DNA of 64,000 bases from Melieria omissa. Its lineage: Eukaryota > Arthropoda > Insecta > Diptera > Ulidiidae. Positions 32,046 to 43,759 of the stretch are shown in pieces (the first letter of the stretch is position 1; each line of letters begins with the position of its first letter). The notes under the pieces are model-generated. The model made no database searches and had not been told where the DNA came from. It saw nothing but the letters and a program-made list of their open reading frames with translations. The DNA lies in assembly GCA_963971225.1 (NCBI GenBank), contig OZ020269.1, positions 97,148,040 through 97,212,039 on the forward strand, written 5' to 3'. The position numbers were made by a program, and so were the translations under genes.

Positions 32046-33483
32046 AATTATTGATTTTTTTCAAACTTAACACTTAAAAACAATATTTTTTTCTCAAAAT
32101 CGTTCAGCAATAAAAAGCAAAACTCTAAAATTTTACTAACGAAGCCTTCAGTGTCTGCAATATTAGTAATCATTCTAAAACAAAGAAATACAAAAAAAAA
32201 TTATTTAAAAAATTCTAAAAATATTCTTTTCTTCTCTAAGAAAATATAGAATATTTCATTGTAATTCTCAAACAAAATTGTTTATGTAAAATTTAATTAT
32301 TGATCTACTAAATTTCGACATTAGTGCTCGATTATTCATAAAAAATAATCTCTTTAACTCCACCTGGTTTTAATTGTTTTTTTGTTTTCCACATTTTTCC
32401 GGAAAATTTTTGGAGCAAAAACAAATTTTCCCAAATGTTTATCTCAATGTTTTTGTTTATCTTTACCAAATTTCTGTGGAAAATTGCGCAGCTGCTCCAG
32501 CAATTTTCTCAGCCTGTATTTTATAATTGTACTTTACATATCCATCACTGCAAATGGCACATTTTTCCCCCAACCACACACACACACATACACGCTGACA
32601 TAAATATATAGTAGCAATAAAACGAATAATAACAAAAAATTTTCTCGTAAAGCGAATAACAACATTGCCATCAGCATCTCATCTTTTCAATGGAACATGA
32701 AAAATAAAAACATAAAAGTTGGGCTGATGCCTTTGTCAGTTGTCGCCTTCGCACTCCATCTTCTCTGACAAAATGGCGACAAGCTGGCTGGATAAGAACT
32801 TAATGGCATTTTGTATGGGCTTTCATAGACAAAATCAACACACATACACACACACACACACAAATATATTAGTGTATGCACAAATGTACGTGGAATAGTG
32901 TTGAAGTGGGTTATGTTTGTTATTGTTATTGTTGTGAGAGCCAACAAACGAGTTGCTGTGAGCTGTGAGTTGTCTTTGTCTTTGAAGAAGTGGGCGCCGA
33001 AAAGATGCTTAGTTGTTAGTTGTTGTTGTTGCTTATTGTTTTATCATTCGACCGGAAAAGGGAAACACATTGAAGTGAAGAGATAATAACGGAAGTGAAA
33101 TAAAGGACAAGACAAGACACTGTGAGGTTATCAAGAGGAAGTGAAATTAATAGTGGTTGCATGTGGTAGAAAGTAAACAAAACAAGAGACAAACAAAGAT
33201 AATTGAAGATGGACGCATAAGAGGTTATTGTATTGAAATAAATTGCTGAACATGAGCGATGAATCAGTTGAAAATTCAAACAGTGTCAGGGATAATTCAA
33301 GAAAATTAAGGTTGAATAAAAAAGGAACGTAGTTTGTTTGAGAGAGATTGAGATTTGAAGTAAATACCATATTCCAAATTCCATGGTTATAAAAATCCTT
33401 AAACTCTACTATTCACTTAGGATACGGTGCAACCCAACCAAAAGCTCGAATGTTCGGCAATTTTTAAGTTATGCAGACATTTT
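32046..33483. other. Non-coding DNA
   Basis: No recognisable gene. A (CA)n microsatellite lies at 32838-32862 and a shorter one near 32575. Frames of 60-87 codons lack domains. Confidence 0.5.
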
Positions 33484-33570
33484 TTGTATCACAACCGCCG
33501 ATGGCCACAGTCCCTAGTGCTGCTAATAATTTATTGTTGTACAAATAAAATAAAAATAAAAAAATAAATA
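33484..33570 (+). repeat. Dispersed 3' tail of a truncated LINE, copy 2
   Basis: GATGGCCACAGTCCCTAGTG, then CTGCTAATAATTTATTG and TTGTACAAATAAAATAAAAA, matches 4669-4765 in order and ends in an AATAAAA-type tail. Confidence 0.65.
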
Positions 33571-36480
33571 CATTTTTTTATCATTTCAATGAATAAGCTT
33601 TCACTGTTCTACAATTCCAAAGTTATACAACAAATTTACGTAGCTAAGAAATTAAAGTATCCTCGTCTAACCCCCATGAAATCTGACGAGTGGAACGACA
33701 GATCCATGGAACAACGTAATACATATCAATACTAACTATCCGACTTATCGTCGCTTAAACTGAAAAGTTGCGTATACGCCACCGGTACCAAAAATGAGAT
33801 TTGGTATATCTAAGCTTCTACAAGCTGAACTCTACCAATCTATACCAAAACGTAGATAATTGGACAACAAAAATACATACTTACAGTTGAAGTCAAAACC
33901 GTATCAAGTAACAAGATTATTATAAGATTTGGAAGCAGTACCGCGTATGGTTTCACATTCCCGCGTTCCAAAAATGGGGATCCCTAATAATGAGTTGATG
34001 CTCAGGAACCTCTTATTTCTTGCGGTTTCATAAACAAAAGCATGAGCCGAAAGATTGGGGGGCTAGAATGATTTAAATGGCGTTGCAGCGAGATCAAAGT
34101 TCACAAAAGTGTTTGAAAACTCGACAAATTACTCTACAGCTGCTCAGAAGTTGCTCTTAGAGGGTTAATATCTATGACTAGCCCCCACTAATTTTTACTT
34201 CTGAGCATTTCTTTCGAACATACCTACCCCCTATCTCCAACCCCTAACAGGGCTCCCATACAAAATGATGGTTTTTATAAAATGGGCTCCCATTGCCAGG
34301 TTGCCCCCAGTCATATCAAGTGTAAGACTGACCCCCATTAATTGTTCCTTTCCAATGTTTTCTCCATACAAACCTAATCGCTATCTCCAACTTGTAAGGG
34401 GGCTGCCATACGAAACTGGTTATTTTCTATGGAATTAGCTTCCAATTTGTGAATGTAATAGTTAAATAAGCGTATCTTGGAAACTACTAAACCGATTCGA
34501 ATGATTAATTCAGTGATGGGCAACATTCTGGAGTCCAAAGAATACAAAATTTATTAAAGTTAAAAAATTCGCCACCAGAGGGCGCCTCCCATACAAACAA
34601 AGTAGAGAGGTTATTAGCTTTTGGATTTCCCCCTCAATGAAAATCCGCGTATGCAGGAAAAATTGTCAGTAATTCAAATTGTTTAACCTTTACGGAAATG
34701 GTAATACTTTTGTTTAGAAAATACTCCACAAAATAAACTAAAACGAAATTTTTTACGCAAAAATATCTAATGGTCTTGAAATAAAACATTTTTTATGCTC
34801 TCCTGTAAAACTTGAGTAACGACGCATAGTTACGCGGTTTTGCAGTTTAAACGACTTTATAAATCCAACATTATACATCTGAATCTGAATTTGAGTTGTA
34901 TAGGCAACGCCACGCCCTTTCCTGGCCAAACCTTTTCCTGGCCTAATCACCCAATTTGACAAAATTTATAATCAATCAGACAAAAGACAAGCAGCCAATT
35001 AGACAAACATTAATTTTTATAAAACTAAACTTCATTTTGTTTTGGTTCATGAAATAATAAACATTCTCCCATACCGGAAACTCAAATCTTAGTTAATGCT
35101 TATTACATAAAAGTTGTTATTATTCCAAGCACTTTATCTTCTTTCCACACTGAAAGCGAACATTTCCGTTTGTGCGGACACAAGTTGAGTCTGCACAAAG
35201 CAAAAGGCCAACTAACCACCAGGGACACACAATTCACAGCCAGCAATGCGAACAATAAAAAGCGTAAAGTCCAGTCGACGCGTCGTTGTGCGCACACTTG
35301 AAAAAACAAACCATGCTGCGTTTCCTGTTTGAGTCACCCTGTGGAATTGCAACCGTGCGCACTTCAATGCAGTGAAATAATGCGCAGCTAGTAAGAACTA
35401 AATAGGAAAAAACAAAATGAAGGCCAATTTAAGCAAATAAAAACAACACTCTTTGGACGTGTGGGGATTTTAAGCGCAGATTTGGTCTATGGAGACTTAA
35501 ATCTAGAAGAAAATTAGGTGTTTGTTGCCAAGATTGCATATTAATTGTAATTTATATGCGGCCGGACAGTAAATTGTAGTCAAAGTTGTTTGTTTTTTTA
35601 TCAAGTCTTTCGTATGTTTTAAGTTTTTATTATTCTGTATTCGACTTTTTGTTAAATATGGACAACAACTACAACTAGTTGCCATTATTTGTAATCGAAA
35701 TTTCAGCTCAACAATTTGGTGGTTCAATTTTTCTAGGCATTAATACTACAACCAGACTGTTGTGGAAGATATGGGATTCAGGGCATAGAATTGGACAAGC
35801 AAAAGTGGAGTAGTAAGTCTCTTTCCCGTTCTAACTAAAAACACTATAACTGCTGAACTTGAATCGGAACTCTCCATTCGTCGAAAGAATTTAAAAAACA
35901 CTACGTTGGAGTTAAAATGTTCTACGACATTTAGTTCTATGAGATAAATAAGTGTTCCGGTAGCACTCACAAAGCGAGGAGGAACTTTCAGAACATTCCT
36001 CCTGCTATCTATGAAGAATTTTATCTAAGAAGGTATATCAGGTAATCAATTTGAAGCATACAAGAAAAATACCTGCTATGATGATAAATAAAGTTATGAA
36101 TGACTGCGATGTTTCGTGAAATAGTCGATGTTTTTTAATAAAAGTAGATTCGATTGGATCAAGTCATCCACGCATAGAACCTGTTGGGTTCCTAGCAAAG
36201 CCAGTTAGAGCTCTTTGCTGATTGACCTAAAACTGATCGATGAGAATGTTGGTGTTCCTAGCAAATTTAAGCAGCGACTCGAAGTCATGCTTGGGGACCT
36301 CTTCTAACATAGAAAGGAACTGAACCCCTAAGTGAGTAAGACATAGTCTTGAGTTAGTCTTGAGTTCTTTCTCGGGAGCGAGAGAACGAATCTCGTATGC
36401 AATTCGTTGAATTAATAGCCCCCACCCTCCGAAGCCTTTCTGACACCACTAATCAATAAAGCTATGATCAGGAAGGTTAG
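33571..36480. other. Non-coding DNA
   Basis: No recognisable gene. Two diverged units of about 140 bp (CCCCCACTAATT ... CTATCTCCAAC ... GGGCTCCCATAC) lie at 34182-34447 and look like part of an unidentified old repeat. Remaining frames are under 75 codons. Confidence 0.5.
34182..34447. repeat. Two diverged units of about 140 bp
   Basis: CCCCCACTAATTTTTACTTC/CCCCCATTAATTGTTCCTTT, CATACCTACCCCCTATCTCC/CAAACCTAATCGCTATCTCC and GGGCTCCCATAC/GGGCTGCCATAC recur in the same order about 145 bp apart. Confidence 0.6.
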
Positions 36481-36482
36481 GT

Positions 36483-36755
36483 TAGTTACCGGCGGCTACC
36501 TCTATGTGTGACACATTTGCCTACATACGGCCCGTTATGCTACCGTAAGTTCCATCACATTTCAAACTATTTAACGCCGATTCCAAACGGTGGTTAGCAG
36601 TTTTTCCTTCAGACTTGACAGTCTCATAATTCTCTCATCTACTTCTTGTGCATAGCCGTAAAAGTCGACGAGCTTTAAACCAGTCCAGACTAGGAATCGA
36701 ACCCAGAGCCCTTGGTGTGAAAAACCAGTGCACTACCTGCTGGACTTAGCTGGAC
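36483..36755 (-). mobile_element. tRNA-Glu-like SINE
   Basis: On the minus strand AAGTCCAGCAGG (36747-36736) resembles a Pol III A box and GGTTCGATTCC (36703-36693) is a perfect B box. Between them CTGGTTTTTCACACCAAGG folds like an anticodon arm with UUC in the loop, as in tRNA-Glu. A tRNA-unrelated body follows (TTTGGAATCGGCGTTAAA), related to the tail of the SINE at 56.5 kb. It is not a tRNA gene: the acceptor arms do not pair. The 3' limit is approximate. Confidence 0.65.
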
Positions 36756-36959
36756 TTTTGTTTACTTTTCAGAACAAAAAGATGTTAATAGTGTTGTTTT
36801 TATTGTATTTGAGTAAACTGTATCAGGCTGCAAATCTATATAGATTTGTCGATGCTTAAAAACCACCATTGCACGCTGCTTTCAGATATTAAAACAGAAT
36901 AGAATCTAATGAGAACAAAAGTGATCTATTGTGCCGCCTACAAGTCGTTAGAGAACAAT

Positions 36960-37750
36960 CCCCAGACCCAAAGACCTAATGAAGCTTAGTAACTCACGGG
37001 AGTTTAGGTGCTTGATGTCTCTTCTGCAAGCCAGAACTGACCCAGGTAACACATTCTGCTACGACATGCTGCATCGCAGTATAGTTTAATGTATTTGAGA
37101 GTCTCCTCTGCTGCACCGCAGAGTCTACAGACGTTAGGTTGGTTGGGTCCATTGTGAATCCCTTCATTTTTAGGAAAACCGGTGTCCTTCACTTATCTGG
37201 TGAGATCCCTGAAGATCCAAACGGGATCTTTTGGGAACCATTTGGTCTTGACGAGGAAATTGTGTAGATCGATGATCTGTCTACAGACGTTAAGCTGTTC
37301 CACTCCGATTGTGTGAATATGTTTCCTCAGGCCGCATTGCTTAATTAGAAGACCGGTAACCTGTCTTAGCTAGTTCTTCTTTAGTTTAAAGTATTCTTCA
37401 CACCATTTAGGGTTATAACCTTTAATAACCTTTTATAACCTTAACTGCCTAAGACCTGAGGCGTCAGAACAGTGTTCTGAATTCCTAGCTCTTTCTTCAA
37501 GTCATAGTGCCTCAGCTATAGTGCTTTAACCCAGTTTAATGAAGGTCACCTATCCTAAGGGGGCCGCAGTCCTCGTCTCAGTCAATTCTCTCTGTGTCCT
37601 CGAAAACCTGGCGGATTTTGTACTGGTTGTACATGATCAGTACCTTCAATGCCTGTATGCATTCTAGCACTAACCCTGAGGCTTTCTTATATGAAATTAA
37701 TGATTTGATGGCTACTTGATTACTGGAAGTGATAAGGATGTGTCCTTTCC
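36960..37750 (-). pseudogene. Decayed LINE 3' half (RNase H and C-terminus)
   Basis: Read on the minus strand, 37740-37600 gives an RNase H stretch like ILITSSNQVAIKSL, comparable with ILSDSQAAIKAL at 43.2 kb. At 37192-37004 a C-terminal cluster VCRLCGAAEETLKYI is followed by Cys residues. The frames shift and contain stops. The end near 37140-37260 shares blocks (GGGTCCATTGT; GGGATCTTTTGGGAACCATT; GAGGAAATTGTGTAGATC) with the minus-strand fragment at 42.1 kb. Confidence 0.65.
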
Positions 37751-37905
37751 CCTGCATTCAGATTCTAAGCCTCTCTCTCTCTCAAAAACCGAACTTCCAC
37801 TCGGAGGCCAAATTGGCCCATTGTGAAACCCTTCTTAAATGGTTCTGAAGCTAACCAATCAATCTCAATCCGTAGTAAACCAGTTCGACTTCTCCACCAA
37901 GGAAG

Positions 37906-38130
37906 GTCTAGTCTAGTCTAGTCGAGTCTAGTCTAGTCTAGTCTAGTCTAGTCTAGTCTAGTCTAGTCTAGTCTAGTCTAGTCTAGTCTAGTCTAGTCTA
38001 GTCTAGTCTAGTCTAGTCTAGTCTAGTCTAGTCTAGTCTAGTCTAGTCTAGTCTAGTCTAGTCTAGTCTAGTCTAGTCTAGTCTAGTCTAGTCTAGTCTA
38101 ATCTAGTCTAGTCTAATCTAGTCTAATCTA
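37906..38130. repeat. (GTCTA)n pentanucleotide microsatellite, about 45 units
   Basis: 225 bp of GTCTA with only a few variants (GTCGA near the start; ATCTA near the end). The purity suggests active slippage. Confidence 0.97.
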
Positions 38131-39999
38131 TGTTTACCCCAAACATCGAAGCCTAACCTTACTGTGCTTGAAGTACGTTTTATTTCTTTAATTCTTTTCT
38201 TTAATTTTTTCAGTGTAGCTTCGTGCAAGTGTTGGCCACAAATTGCGCCAATTGACGTCAATTGTGTTGCTAAAAGGCCAAAATAAAAATGGTGTTAATA
38301 ACAGTCGACAATAACAAATATAAGTGATAGCCGCAAATTGGCTGCCACAACCCACTCGTTCGTTTCTCCAACCCAATAAAAAGTTGAGAAAAGAAAATCC
38401 TTGTGCAAAGTGTACTTTACCAAATTTGCACAAATCCACTGAACTCCAAACAGCAACCAACATTCAACTCGAACACGCGCCACGCGAAACAGCTGCAATG
38501 TTCTTTGGTGTTTATTGATGTTTATTGTGGCTCGACACGCTTCCGCCAATTTGTTTTATAAGTCTTGTGTTCATTACAAGTACGAGTCTGTATGCGCTAT
38601 GTGGGTTTATAGACTTGGCGTTTATGTTTTGCTAACGTTATCCGGCATTTAAACGCGTCTAGCAAGCGACGTCTAAAGCCAACGTTGCCACAAATTGTTG
38701 ATAATGCTAAATAACCGTTATGTCGTGTGGCCATGTGCGTGTAGTCTATTAGATAGTTATGTGCTGAACAGTCGTTTTAGACTTTTTACTGAGATGAGAG
38801 CAATTCAAAGAAAAAAAATGTATTGTATACTAAAAAGTGCAGCAGGCGCATAGAGAATCGAGCGAGACTCTTGAAGCGTTTTTCAAGCGTTCATAATTGT
38901 ACGATGACGACCAGCACTGGCGCAGCACTTGGCTGCATTATTGTTGTGATTTTGCCTTCAATATTTTTCTATACAAAAACAAAAAAGGCTGCAGTGCAGT
39001 GCAGCAAAGTCCTTCAAGCGTGCACTGCCGCAAATTGCATAAACGCAGCCAACATTAAATTTTTCGCGCAGCGAAGCTATGAATTTAATGTTTTATGCAT
39101 ATATTTTCTTCTTCTCTCTTCTTCTTTTCTCTTCTTCCTCTTCTTTCTTCTAATGTAATGCAATATATATGGGCTGCTCACAGCAATCTAAAAAGTTCAT
39201 AGTTCCTCAATCTTTGCACTTGAAACTTGATTGAACATTTTTCCAAAATGTTAACGTCCATCATTTAGTATTGTTAATTTATTTAGTGTCCTTCATTTAG
39301 TGTTTATTAATAATTTAGTGTCGTTAAAGAAAGTGCAACAACTTTGCTGCTAATTATCTCGCAGACACATCTACGATTCATAGAAATTATTTATGTGTTT
39401 TATTTCATTTTCAAACACTTGGCACTGGTGTCAAATGGCAGTAAATAATCGAAACTAGACTTGAGAAGTTCATATTAAAGTGTTCATGCGAAATGCCACA
39501 CAGTCACGCAACAACAAAACGAAAGACTATGAAAAACCATTAACGGGGTAGTGCAGTGTAGTTGAACGAATAAACAATATAGATAGGAATATAGTAAATA
39601 TTTTATATGTAGGCAACAGTACACAACATTACATGTCTCGAATGCATTCAAGTACGTAAACATGACAGAACAATGGGGGTATTCACACAGCGCTGAGTAA
39701 TCACAAAATTGAAAAAAGTCCATATTGCGCAGTAAAACATGCGAGTGCACTGTTAATGGCTTTTTGAACGTTACTCGTTACTTACGAACCTTCTGCGTGA
39801 AAAGTAAAGGGAAATTAATATTTACAAGACCTTTTTTCTGTAAGTTTCAAGCATCGTTTTCATGCTTGGACCAAATACATGCACAGGTTGATGCTCATCA
39901 TCGAAAGCGAGAGCTAAATGAAAATTGAGTGCTCTCCTCTCCAAAAACGCTCTCAAGAATCTAAAGTGTTCATATAGGTACTTCATACATTTATAGTAG
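38131..39999. other. Non-coding DNA
   Basis: No recognisable gene. A 111-codon plus frame (38823-39158) ends in a Ser/Leu/Phe-rich translation of a CTT-rich tract (39105-39150), and its opposite frames are equally open. No domain. Confidence 0.5.
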
Positions 40000-40170
40000 G
40001 TACTCGGTCCATTCTCTTATCCTGCGCGATCTCCTAAAATTGATTAAAGAATCCAGGAAGTTCGTGCAGGAAGACTTGTATTCTCTATCCTTTCCCTATT
40101 AACTACTTTCTTTCTTTAGCCCCACCTCATCCCCTATCGTCCTTTTCCTCTCGAGTCTTATACCCATTCC
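40000..40170 (+). pseudogene. LINE 3' end fragment, copy 1
   Basis: GTCCATTCTCTTATCCTGCG, GATCTCCT, AAGTTCGTGCAGGAAGACT, CACCTCATCCCCTAT and CTCTCGAGTCTTA match the next fragment at 40646-40800. The encoded end (VHSLILRDLL ... KFVQEDLYSL) is a LINE ORF2 C-terminus; upstream domains are missing. Confidence 0.65.
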
Positions 40171-40445
40171 TCGTATACGAATACTTAGATTCAGGGCAGA
40201 TTAAGAAGCCATCATTTGAAATGGTCACAGTCCTATAGGTGATCTCGAAAAACGATTGATACTGCTTTCTAATGATCATTGCAGGAGCTGACTGGCCAAA
40301 GAATAAAAAGAAACATTCTATAGAATGGAATTTTGTCTGGGTTTGAATTTATTCCTATTGGATTGTTAGATCCAGTCTGACAAAGAAAAATGAGGTGAAC
40401 TGAAGTCATGGCTAGAAAGATAAATGGTAGAATAAAGTAAAAAGT

Positions 40446-40850
40446 GAAGAATTGTGCGAGAGTTGTATTATCAACTCCTCACAGGACACAATCCTTGGGG
40501 TCAACATGGGCATTATCGAAGATCCAACTTGCGCATCTGGTCTGGAGGAGGTAGACGCCACAGATCACTTTCCCTGTGCATGTTCCGCCTTCCCTAGAAC
40601 GAGATTGCACATTTTGGGTTCTGATCTTATGAGGATGCACGAGGTCCATTCTCTTATCCTGCGTAATCTCCTGTGATTCATTAAAAAATCCAGTAAATTT
40701 GTGCAGCAAGACTGGTATTCTCTATCCGTTCCCTACTACTTACTTACTTTAGGACCACCTCATCCCCTATGACCCCTTTACTCTCGAGTCTTAAGCACAA
40801 TGGGCTATCTAGCCTGAACGTTTGGAAAATTGGACCAGCTAGGGTTTACC
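40446..40850 (+). pseudogene. LINE 3' end fragment, copy 2, with Cys/His C-terminus
   Basis: The frame at 40452-40676 has DPTCASGLEEVDATDHFPC followed by Cys and AFPRTRLHILGSDLMR, the C-x-H-x-C cluster plus RLxxLG pattern of LINE ORF2 ends. It stops at TGA 40674-40676, although the same frame carries on as KFVQQDWYSLSVP. The 3' UTR (CACAATGGGCTATCTAGCC) is still visible. RT and RNase H are absent (5' truncation). Confidence 0.7.
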
Positions 40851-41401
40851 TTCTCGGCTCCCCTCATATTCATTTCAACTCCTCAAACTCAGTACTATGA
40901 GGTCGACCTGCATAAGGAATAGCTGAAAGTAGTAATTACTATGTCTCTTCAAAACGGATAAGAAGGATTTCCTTAGGTAACTTCTTCTCCAAGAGTCGAG
41001 AACAATTCGTAATCTATTTTACATCTATTAACATCTATTGCCATCTATCTATCTATTTTGATTTGGTGGGCAGGGAGAAATAGCAATTCTTAAATCAGGC
41101 CAGTGAGGCCTACAGGATTTATTTACTTCTCTTAGGACTTGAAACAACCAGAACAAGTGATAAAGCTTATTGAGTCCTTGGCGTTTCCCTTCAAATATCT
41201 CTCGAAGAGTTCCTTATAATTTTAATATTCGACGGAGCAAGTGAGAATAATTTTGTCTTCCCTCTAGCCTCAGCAAATTCTGCTCAAGTCATTGATTAGG
41301 TGACTTAACCTAATCCTCGTTTACCTCAATATCAGCAATGATGTTAACGTTCAGATAAAGCGAAGGATTACTCTTCTCAATCCTACAGAGAAAGTTAGTT
41401 C

Positions 41402-41560
41402 CTGGCCCGTAGAGCGCGATTGTGGAATGGTCTTCCTGCAGATATTTTCCTCAGCACTTATGATATTGATGGTTTCAAGGCAAGAGTCCATAAATTCTTC
41501 ACCCAACATTGTTTCTTCCAACCTATATATCCTTCCTGAACCAGCGCAATGCCTCGCATT
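41402..41560 (+). pseudogene. LINE RT C-terminal fragment
   Basis: One frame reads RARLWNGLPADIFLSTYDI followed by DGFKARVHKFF. The RLWNxLP ... FKxxVHxFF pattern is the usual end of many LINE ORF2 proteins. Nothing recognisable lies upstream, so it is a truncated relic. Confidence 0.6.
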
Positions 41561-41739
41561 TATAGGGGTCTCGCCTGCGCGTTGGCTGGTATTGAAAAAA
41601 AAAAATTGGTGCTACTATGGTCTCGAGAGGCAATTGAGTAGCAGAGATCTTTCTGGAGCGACAAAACTTGCACTTGATAGGAAGTTTATTCTGCCACAAA
41701 AGCATAGATATTGCATTACAACGAATCAATATCCAGAGT

Positions 41740-41860
41740 CTACGTGAGCTTGGCCATGTCTCCCGTAAGGACAATGAAGCTACGGTAATTGGAGGCCGAC
41801 GGCAAAAAAGGAGATCGAGTCTTCGGTGAAGGGTTGACTTGAGGACACCTAATCATCTTT
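41740..41860 (+). pseudogene. RTE-like ORF2 C-terminal fragment
   Basis: The plus strand reads LGHVSRKDNEATVIGGRRQ then KRRSSLR and a stop. This resembles the GHxxRxxxN ... RRRGRP end of RTE-type reverse transcriptases. Short and decayed. Confidence 0.45.
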
Positions 41861-41974
41861 TGGCGTAATCAACTGAAGAAGGCGAGTGGTAAGCAAAGGC
41901 GCTTGGAAAGAACTTTTGCAGTTGGCCGTAACCCAGTAATCAAGTGTTATGGTCAATCGATGTTTGGCCCTCGC

Positions 41975-42060
41975 GTTCGGCACATCTAAAATGCTGGAAG
42001 CATGCCTTTCATCAAACACAATGTGATCAATCTGGTTGCGTGTGAATTGATCGGAGGAGA
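41975..42060 (-). pseudogene. RTE endonuclease fragment, distal part
   Basis: On the minus strand the sequence encodes an NQID-like block (ATRLITL) followed by a stretch ending in HILDV, which matches the part of an RTE-type EEP endonuclease downstream of the fragment at 42425-42950. The two pieces are separated by a LINE fragment of about 355 bp in the same orientation. Confidence 0.6.
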
Positions 42061-42069
42061 AGTTAGGTA

Positions 42070-42424
42070 AGGGATATGCAATTCCACCCCGGAAACCCCA
42101 TTGGGTCCATTGTTAATACCCTTATTCTAAAAAATATCGGTGCCCTTCCCTATCTGTTGGGATTCTTGTAAATCCAGACGGGATCTTTTGGGAACCATTG
42201 GGTTTTTGGCGAGGAAATTGTGTAGATCAGTAATAGTTACGTGCATCAGCTATTTCCGAAAGCCCATAGAAGAACCTGGCTCCAGGGGTCCAGAGCCGTC
42301 GTTCCTGTAGTAATGGGCAATGGGATAACAGGTGCTCGATGGATTACACTACATCCTTGTCTCTGCAGCTTCAGCATAAATCATCGGTCGCCAGTGGCTG
42401 CTTGATCGGAAGATAACCGGGTGA
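42070..42424 (-). pseudogene. LINE C-terminal fragment inside the RTE remnant
   Basis: Minus-strand translation gives SCRDKDVV, a stop, then SIEHLLSHCPLLQERRLW and GARFF, a Cys/His LINE C-terminus. Its 3' part shares TTTTGGGAACCATT and GAGGAAATTGTGTAGATC with the fragment at 37.2 kb. It splits the RTE endonuclease and so inserted after it. Confidence 0.65.
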
Positions 42425-42950
42425 CCTTGTGGATGTTGAAGTGCTGAAATCTGGTGGTATCCACTACCATGTTTTGTGCCGGGGCGAAATCGATCAGCCT
42501 CAGATGGTTGATCGCAGTGGTCGCATGGAGGCTGAACTACCCGACTGTGAGAAGAACTATGCCTTCTCGCCCGACCTTTGCTCTGAAGTCTCTGAGAACG
42601 ATTTTGACGTCATGGGTGGGGCACTTGTCGTAGATGTCCTCGGCATCTTTGAGGGCATTATCCTTATCTACCGTCGGGGCGTGCGCGCAAATTGGGCTGA
42701 TGTCAAATTATTTAGTCTTCATGCGGATCGAGGCCAGCCGTTCGTTCACTGGAGTGAACTAAGAGACGTGGTGGTAAGACCACAAATCCTCAGCCAAATT
42801 CTGTAGTAAATGTCGTATTCTGCTCTCTTGGACCAGCGTTGTATTTGTACCGAATTTCCTAGAGGGCTTCCGCCAGTTGTATAGAGGCAGCTTTCTTATA
42901 GAGGGTCTGGACATTCCAAGTAAATATTTTCCTGGTATACACACTGCACA
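42425..42950 (-). pseudogene. RTE endonuclease fragment, proximal part
   Basis: Minus strand: TWNVQTLYKKAAS near 42910, LVQES (the catalytic-Glu block) near 42850, then EDIYDKCPTHDVKIVL, RDFRAKVGREGI, a stop, and LRLIDFAPAQNMVV to about 42425. The order matches an EEP endonuclease of RTE LINEs. The usual GDFNA block reads RDFRA: Asp is kept and Asn lost. Stops and frameshifts show that it is dead. The apparent 125-codon frame on the plus strand here is its antisense shadow. Confidence 0.75.
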
Positions 42951-43072
42951 CTGTCTGTTTTCTTTTAAATAAGGGGATCAAAGTTGGTAGTAACTGTGGT
43001 ATCACAATTGGCGTCTAAGCCCCAAATAAAAATTCATTCAAACCTACGAACTTTGTAATAAATTATTTTCAC

Positions 43073-43759
43073 TTGTTTCCCACAGTGTTGTATACACATT
43101 TAAAAAAGCCGGAGAAATATGTGGTATCTGGTATCTTTAATCTGGTAAGGAAATACCGAAACCGGAGGATCGTGATCCTGTCAGACAGCCAAGCGGCAAT
43201 CAAGGCATTAGAATCCTACCAGGTATCCTCGAAACTGGTGTCAGAATGCCTTGAGAAGTTGAATGAGCTTGCCCGTTACAATCAGGTATGGGTCCTCTAG
43301 GTCCCGGGTCACGCCGGTATTGATGGGAATGAACAGGCCGACAAACTTGCAAGAAATGGGGCGTCTACTCCTTTCGTCGGCCCAGAACCCTTCTGCGGCT
43401 TAGGCAAAGGAGCACTATCCATCCTTTACAGGAAAGACGAGATAGCCATCCGGAATAAATACTGGGAAAAACAACCAGGCCTTGAACATTCCAAGATGGT
43501 TATCGGATCTTATAATAAGAAGAGGTTCGAGGAATGTATGAGTCTCTCAAAGAATAATCTAAGGATTATCACAGGTATATTGACAGGGCACTGTAGATTG
43601 AACTATCATCTAACCAAACTAGGTATCAGGGTCAACGAACTCTGTAGGTTCTGTGCGCAGGACAATGAAACTGCAATACACATACTAGGCACATGCCCTG
43701 CACTAATGCACAAACGGAAAAAGCACCTGGGTGACTTTATTATACCAGGATCGGACTAG
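43073..43759 (+). pseudogene. LINE RNase H and C-terminus with one in-frame TAG
   Basis: The frame holds VILSDSQAAIKAL (an RNase H catalytic Asp), VPGHAGIDGNEQADKLARNG (the last RNase H Asp), TGHCRLNYHL, and a Cys/His cluster LCRFCAQDNETAIHILGTC followed by PALMHKR. It is broken only by a TAG at 43298-43300, just before VPGH, where related proteins have Trp; both sides share one frame. The LINE match begins near 43130, so RT and the first RNase H residues are missing. The 3' UTR (GTGGTATCACAATAGACCTC, CCTAACCTAACC) runs to about 43953. Sister copy: 16120-17205. Confidence 0.82.

Noticed and set aside
36685..36755. tRNA-Glu gene on the minus strand
   Set aside because: The acceptor arms do not pair and a SINE-like body follows directly.
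42429..42806. 125-codon plus-strand frame
   Set aside because: It is antisense to an RTE endonuclease remnant with recognisable motifs on the minus strand.
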